From Actinomycetes bacterium (GTDB taxonomy: Bacteria; Actinomycetota; Actinomycetes; S36-B12; GCA-2699445), in NCBI GenBank assembly GCA_022600255.1, contig JAHZKU010000039.1, forward strand, positions 1-9,754: DNA of 9,754 bases, in the 5' to 3' direction. Shown here piece by piece: positions 6,735 to 9,754 of this stretch. The position numbers and the translations under genes were made by a program. Each line of letters opens with the position of its first letter. The stretch's first letter is position 1. The notes under the pieces were generated by a model, which saw only the letters and a list, made by a program, of their open reading frames with translations, was not told the DNA's origin and ran no database searches.

Positions 6735-7247
6735 ATGAATCGGATGGCTGCAATTGGGGCCGGTGTGTTGGGTGGCGTCGCCCTAGTTGGTGCGGGGGTC
6801 GCCGCGGGCAGTTTGATGGCCGAGGATTCGGAAACCCAAGTCGTCTCCGCTGCGGCACAAGGGCCCATCACCGAAGCGGATCAACCGTTGCTGGTGAACT
6901 TCGGCGCGGCCACGAATGAATTTGAGAGCTTGCTCGTGAAGGCGCGGGACGGCAAGAAAGTCGGCGATCAACTCACCCAACAGGCCGTGGTCGTCCTGAA
7001 TCTGGAGCGGGTGGCCCAGGGAACGGATTTCAAGGACATCCTGTCGGCCACGGGTGATGCCATGTTGCTTCTCGGGGCCGGGGTGACTTCAGATGATGGC
7101 GCCACCGTCGAAGAGGGCCTGAACGACTATCAGGAAGCGCAGCAGCAGATTCTGGAGTTGGCCGAGGAAGTGAACGGGGGCCCGATTTCTGGGTCGGACC
7201 TCCCCACGCCAGACACCCCTGCGGCTCCGGCGGAGACCACCGAGTAG
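6735..7247 (+). CDS. Small exported or membrane-anchored helical protein of unknown function
   Basis: I choose the ATG at 6735 (170 residues) because GGAGG (6725-6729) sits five bases upstream. The GTG at 6723 would add four residues but overlaps that site. Residues 1-28 are a hydrophobic N-terminus (AAIGAGVLGGVALVGAGVAAGSLMA) that could be a signal peptide or a single membrane anchor. There is no cysteine, so it is not a lipoprotein. Residues 30-145 look mostly alpha-helical and acidic, including EADQPLLVNFGAATNEFESLL and LNDYQEAQQQILELAEEV. The last 20 residues are rich in Pro, Thr and Ala, typical of a wall-spanning or flexible tail. I recognise no family. It lies between two terminator-bounded units and 69 bases before hemL, so it may share a transcript with hemL. 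Its link to the 948-residue protein is proximity and likely shared location only. Confidence 0.75.
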   Translation: MNRMAAIGAGVLGGVALVGAGVAAGSLMAEDSETQVVSAAAQGPITEADQPLLVNFGAATNEFESLLVKARDGKKVGDQLTQQAVVVLNLERVAQGTDFKDILSATGDAMLLLGAGVTSDDGATVEEGLNDYQEAQQQILELAEEVNGGPISGSDLPTPDTPAAPAETTE

Positions 7248-7316
7248 CGTCGGCAGATGCTACAACTGCAAAGCGGCTAGTTTCGGCGGAGCTGGTGTGG
7301 GTGGAACACTAAGAGG

Positions 7317-8657
7317 ATGACGCAACTCCCCTCCATTGTCCGGCGGCACCCGACCCCTATCAGCGATGAACTGTTCGCCAGTGCGCAACGTGTGACACCC
7401 GGCGGGGTTAACTCGCCAGTGCGGGCATTTTCTGCGGTGGGTGGGCATCCGGTCTTAATGGCCAAGGCGCAGGGCCCCTACCTGACAGACGTGGACGGCA
7501 ATGAGTATGTCGATCTGGTTGGGGCTTGGGGCCCCGCCCTATTGGGGCACGCGCACCCAGCGGTGATTGATGCGGTGCGAGAGGCCGCCAGCGCAGGACT
7601 GTCGTTCGGCACGGCCACCCCCGGAGAGGTCGCGCTGGCACACCTGATCACTGATCGGGTCGCGCCGGTAGAGATGTTTCGGTTTGTCTCCAGCGGCACG
7701 GAGGCCACGATGTCTGCGATCCGGCTGGCGCGCGGTGCCACGGGCCGCAACAAGATCATCAAGTTTGCCGGCTGCTACCACGGGCACGTGGACGCCCTGC
7801 TCGCCTCGGCCGGCAGCGGTGTGGCCACCCTGGGTCTGCCGGACAGTGCCGGGGTGACTGCAGACCAGACCGCCGACACGATCGTGTTGCCATATAACGA
7901 TCTGCCCGCAGTCGCGGCGGCCTTCGCCGCGGATCCAGACATCGCCTGTGTCATCACTGAAGCGGCCGCCGCCAATATGGGGGTCGTGCCGCCGCAGCCG
8001 GGATTCAACGCGGGGCTAGCCGAACTGTGCCAGCGCAACGGCGCTCTGTTCATCAGCGATGAAGTCATGACCGGCTTCCGGGTCAGCGAAGCGGGCTGGT
8101 TCGGTTTGGATGGGGTGACCCCGGATCTGATGACATTCGGCAAGGTGATGGGCGGCGGACTGCCCGCCGCGGGTTTCGGCGGTCGCGCCGATGTCATGTC
8201 GCAGTTGGCGCCACTGGGTCCGGTCTATCAAGCTGGCACACTCAGCGGGAATCCGATCGCGATGGCCGCGGGTCGGGCGGCGCTGGAGAACGCCGTTCCC
8301 AGCGTGTATGCCCATCTGAATGAGTTGGCCAGCCACCTCGGTGATGCGGTTTCGGACGCGTTGGCAACGGCCGGCGTAGAACACGTGCTGCAACGGGCGG
8401 GGAATCTGTTCAGCATCATGTGGGGCGTCGCGGAGCCAGTAACGGACTACGCGCAGGCTAGCCAGCAGGAGACTTGGCGTTTTGCCGCCTTCTTTTCCGA
8501 AATGCTGGATGCCGGGGTGTATCTGCCTCCGAGTGCCTACGAGGCTTGGTTTTTGTCCAACGCACATGACGACCAAGCGATGGATCGGGTGTTGGCCGCG
8601 TTGCCGCAGGCGGCCAGAGCAGCCGCGCTTGCCACGGATCCGGCGTCGGCAACGTAG
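7317..8657 (+). CDS. hemL: Glutamate-1-semialdehyde 2,1-aminomutase
   Basis: A 446-residue class III aminotransferase-fold enzyme that moves the amino group of glutamate-1-semialdehyde to give 5-aminolevulinate, the substrate of HemB. Visible features are RVTPGGVNSPVRAF (25-38), SSGTEATMSAIRLAR (125-139), CYHGHVDALL (153-162), DEVMTGFR (248-255, with Asp248 for the PLP ring), the PLP lysine Lys276 in TFGKVMGGGLP, GTLSGNP (307-313) and GVYLPPSAYEAWFLS with Glu409. All key residues are present. The start is odd: AAGAGG (7311-7316) directly touches the ATG with no spacing. No other usable start lies upstream before an in-frame TAG at 7278, and no ATG, GTG or TTG follows before the conserved region. 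A TAGTTT (7278-7283) could be a -10 box giving a short leader. This use of glutamate-1-semialdehyde implies that hemA, the glutamyl-tRNA reductase, is elsewhere, probably upstream of hemC. Confidence 0.97.
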   Translation: MTQLPSIVRRHPTPISDELFASAQRVTPGGVNSPVRAFSAVGGHPVLMAKAQGPYLTDVDGNEYVDLVGAWGPALLGHAHPAVIDAVREAASAGLSFGTATPGEVALAHLITDRVAPVEMFRFVSSGTEATMSAIRLARGATGRNKIIKFAGCYHGHVDALLASAGSGVATLGLPDSAGVTADQTADTIVLPYNDLPAVAAAFAADPDIACVITEAAAANMGVVPPQPGFNAGLAELCQRNGALFISDEVMTGFRVSEAGWFGLDGVTPDLMTFGKVMGGGLPAAGFGGRADVMSQLAPLGPVYQAGTLSGNPIAMAAGRAALENAVPSVYAHLNELASHLGDAVSDALATAGVEHVLQRAGNLFSIMWGVAEPVTDYAQASQQETWRFAAFFSEMLDAGVYLPPSAYEAWFLSNAHDDQAMDRVLAALPQAARAAALATDPASAT

Positions 8658-8673
8658 GATATGGCGTAGTTGT

Positions 8674-8696
8674 AGTAAGAGGCCGGTCGTCTTACT
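8674..8696 (+). terminator. Hairpin terminator after hemL
   Basis: AGTAAGA (8674-8680) and TCTTACT (8690-8696) pair perfectly over 7 bp around a 9-base GC-rich loop, starting 17 bases after the hemL stop. The stem shares the GTAAGA/TCTTAC core of the larger hairpin at 6443-6495. There is no long T-run. A fresh promoter for the phosphatase gene would then be needed in the 200 bases that follow. Confidence 0.6.
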
Positions 8697-8702
8697 CTGC
8701 GT

Positions 8703-8756
8703 CGTGACGCTGCGGAAAACACTACTGCGCGTAGTGGTGCTGCGGGTTCCGTGACG
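8703..8756 (+). promoter_or_regulatory. Palindrome flanked by mirrored-order direct repeats, possible operator before the phosphatase gene
   Basis: CACTAC (8720-8725) and GTAGTG (8731-8736) form a perfect 6-bp inverted repeat around TGCGC. It is flanked by two copies of CTGCGG (8710-8715 and 8740-8745) and, outside those, two copies of CGTGACG (8703-8709 and 8750-8756). The block lies about 165-215 bases before the next start codon, just after the hemL terminator. The arrangement fits a dimeric regulator's site, but the elements are short and I see no matching -35/-10 pair. Confidence 0.3.
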
Positions 8757-8761
8757 GCGGG

Positions 8762-8797
8762 CAGCGGCACTTTGGTCAGCGGCACTGTGGTCAGCGG
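8762..8797 (+). repeat. Short 15-base tandem repeat
   Basis: CAGCGGCACTTTGGT (8762-8776) is followed directly by CAGCGGCACTGTGGT (8777-8791), which differs at one base, and then by a partial third copy CAGCGG (8792-8797). In one frame it would encode SGTLV-SGTVV-SG, but that frame has no ribosome binding site and runs on into the phosphatase gene in the wrong frame. It is probably a slippage duplication in non-coding DNA, or repeated binding sites. Confidence 0.55.
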
Positions 8798-8919
8798 GAA
8801 GACCCTCGCTGACTGTGGCCCTAGGCTCGGCGGTGCGAGGCAACCGGCTGGTTTGCGGCGTTGGTGGAGTGTGGCCGGGCGGCAAGGCCACAGGCTGGAA
8901 ACCCTAGGAAAGGAAACAG

Positions 8920-9561
8920 ATGGCGAACCGAACGGTGATCCACCTCTTGCGCCATGGCGAGGTCTACAACCCCGACGGCGTACTGTACGGTCGGCTGCCG
9001 AATTTCCATCTGTCAGAGCTGGGCCGGGAGATGGCACAACGGGTGGCAGATGCCACTGCGGATCGAGACATCGTGACCGTGATGGCCTCACCGATGGAAC
9101 GCGCTCAGGAGACGGCCGCCCCGATCGCCGCCGCCCACGACCTCCCCATCGAGATCAACGAGAACTTGATTGAGGGTGACAACAAGTTTGAGGGCCAGGT
9201 GGTTGGGGGCCCTGACCGTCTGCTGAAGAACCCGCAAATGTGGCGTCACCTGTGGAATCCGCTGCGCCCGAGCTGGGGGGAACCGTACGCGGAGATCGCG
9301 CAACGGATGTTGTCGGCGATCGACCTAGCCCGCGAGGAGGCGGCCGGTCACGAGGCGCTCTTGGTCAGCCACCAACTCCCCATCTGGATTGCCCGTCTGG
9401 ACTTGGAAGATCGCAACTACGTTCACGATCCGCGCAGTCGACAATGTGCCTTGGCGTCGCTCACGTCGCTCACCTACACCGACGACGTCTTGACGGCCGT
9501 GGTTTACACCGAGCCAGCTGCGGACCTAGTGGAAAAGTCCAATAAGGGTGTGGGGGCCTGA
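8920..9561 (+). CDS. Histidine phosphatase family protein (phosphoglycerate mutase-like)
   Basis: A 213-residue cytoplasmic protein of the histidine phosphatase superfamily. The catalytic motif is LLRHGE (9-14) with nucleophile His12. SPMERAQETA (57-66) supplies Arg61 for phosphate binding, ENLIEGDN (81-88) contains the likely acid Glu85, and VSHQLPIW (149-156) supplies the second histidine His151. The length suits a small-molecule or protein phosphatase rather than a glycolytic mutase of about 250 residues. The substrate is unknown. From memory, a phosphatase of this kind lies between hemL and the ResA/CcdA/ResB/CcsA genes in mycobacteria, so a role linked to heme or cytochrome c assembly is possible but unproven. 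The ATG at 8920 has AAAGGA (8909-8914) five bases upstream. The following lipoprotein gene begins one base after the stop. Confidence 0.93.
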   Translation: MANRTVIHLLRHGEVYNPDGVLYGRLPNFHLSELGREMAQRVADATADRDIVTVMASPMERAQETAAPIAAAHDLPIEINENLIEGDNKFEGQVVGGPDRLLKNPQMWRHLWNPLRPSWGEPYAEIAQRMLSAIDLAREEAAGHEALLVSHQLPIWIARLDLEDRNYVHDPRSRQCALASLTSLTYTDDVLTAVVYTEPAADLVEKSNKGVGA

Positions 9562-9562
9562 C

Positions 9563-9754
9563 GTGAATCGGTTTGCGCGCGTGATGCGGTGCTGGCCGAT
9601 GTACGTCTCGGCGGCGATCTTGTTACTCACGCCCTTGCTCCTGGCCGGTTGCAGCGCCGAAACCACCACGGGTGAGGGAAACGCAGAAGTCGGCACACAG
9701 GGTTATGTCGAGGGTGACGGCACGCTGACGCTGCTGCCGCCAGAAGAACGGCAA
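9563..9754 (+). CDS. TlpA/ResA-like thiol-disulfide lipoprotein, N-terminal part only
   Basis: The first 64 codons are present and the gene runs off the window. A GTG at 9563 starts one base after the phosphatase stop, with a G-run (9552-9556) six bases upstream; an in-frame ATG at 9584 is the alternative. The protein begins with a basic stretch (MNRFARVMRC), then a hydrophobic segment ending in LLLAGC, a lipobox with the lipid-modified cysteine at residue 30. The following GYVEGDGTLTLLPPEER resembles the stretch before the thioredoxin domain in actinobacterial TlpA/ResA proteins, which reduce apocytochrome c cysteines outside the membrane before heme attachment. The CXXC active site would lie beyond the window, so the assignment rests on this lead-in and on gene order. 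CcdA, ResB and CcsA genes are expected next. Confidence 0.8.
   Translation, partial: MNRFARVMRCWPMYVSAAILLLTPLLLAGCSAETTTGEGNAEVGTQGYVEGDGTLTLLPPEERQ

Noticed and set aside
6735..6820. Lipoprotein signal in the small exported protein
   Set aside because: There is no cysteine anywhere in the protein, so lipid modification is not possible.
8751..9173. A plus-strand frame from GTG 8751 starting with SGTLVSGTVVSG
   Set aside because: It has no ribosome binding site, its early residues come from a DNA tandem repeat, and it continues deep into the histidine phosphatase gene in a different frame.

Overview
The window looks like part of the chromosome of a member of the Actinomycetota. The base composition is fairly GC-rich. 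A uroporphyrinogen-III C-methyltransferase-like domain is fused to uroporphyrinogen-III synthase, the HemB metal motif is of a type I associate with actinobacteria, and the gene order is hemC-hemD-hemB ... hemL, phosphatase, TlpA/ResA lipoprotein. From memory, Mycobacterium and Streptomyces have a similar order. I cannot name a genus. TTA codons occur in ordinary genes, so this is probably not a streptomycete.

Layout. Positions 1-2811 hold a tight plus-strand heme operon: the end of hemC, the hemD fusion and hemB. A 200-base gap with several small inverted repeats follows. Positions 3012-6433 hold a two-gene unit: a 189-residue multi-pass membrane protein and, 5 bases later, a 948-residue exported protein with a C-terminal membrane anchor. 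The unit ends in a very strong hairpin (6443-6495). A 301-base non-coding stretch with further hairpins and a phased hexamer repeat leads to a small exported protein (6735-7247) and then hemL (7317-8657), which also has a hairpin terminator. After a 262-base gap with a palindrome and a short tandem repeat come a histidine phosphatase (8920-9561) and the start of a TlpA/ResA-like lipoprotein (9563 onward, cut by the window edge).

How the genes fit together. HemL makes 5-aminolevulinate, HemB makes porphobilinogen, HemC makes hydroxymethylbilane and HemD closes it to uroporphyrinogen III. The TlpA/ResA gene normally begins a cytochrome c maturation operon, so heme synthesis sits beside heme use. 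The 189/948-residue pair and the 170-residue protein have no known role that I can name. They are the least explained part of the window and form a candidate cell-envelope system. All genes are on the plus strand. I saw no RNA genes, CRISPR arrays, transposons or phage genes.
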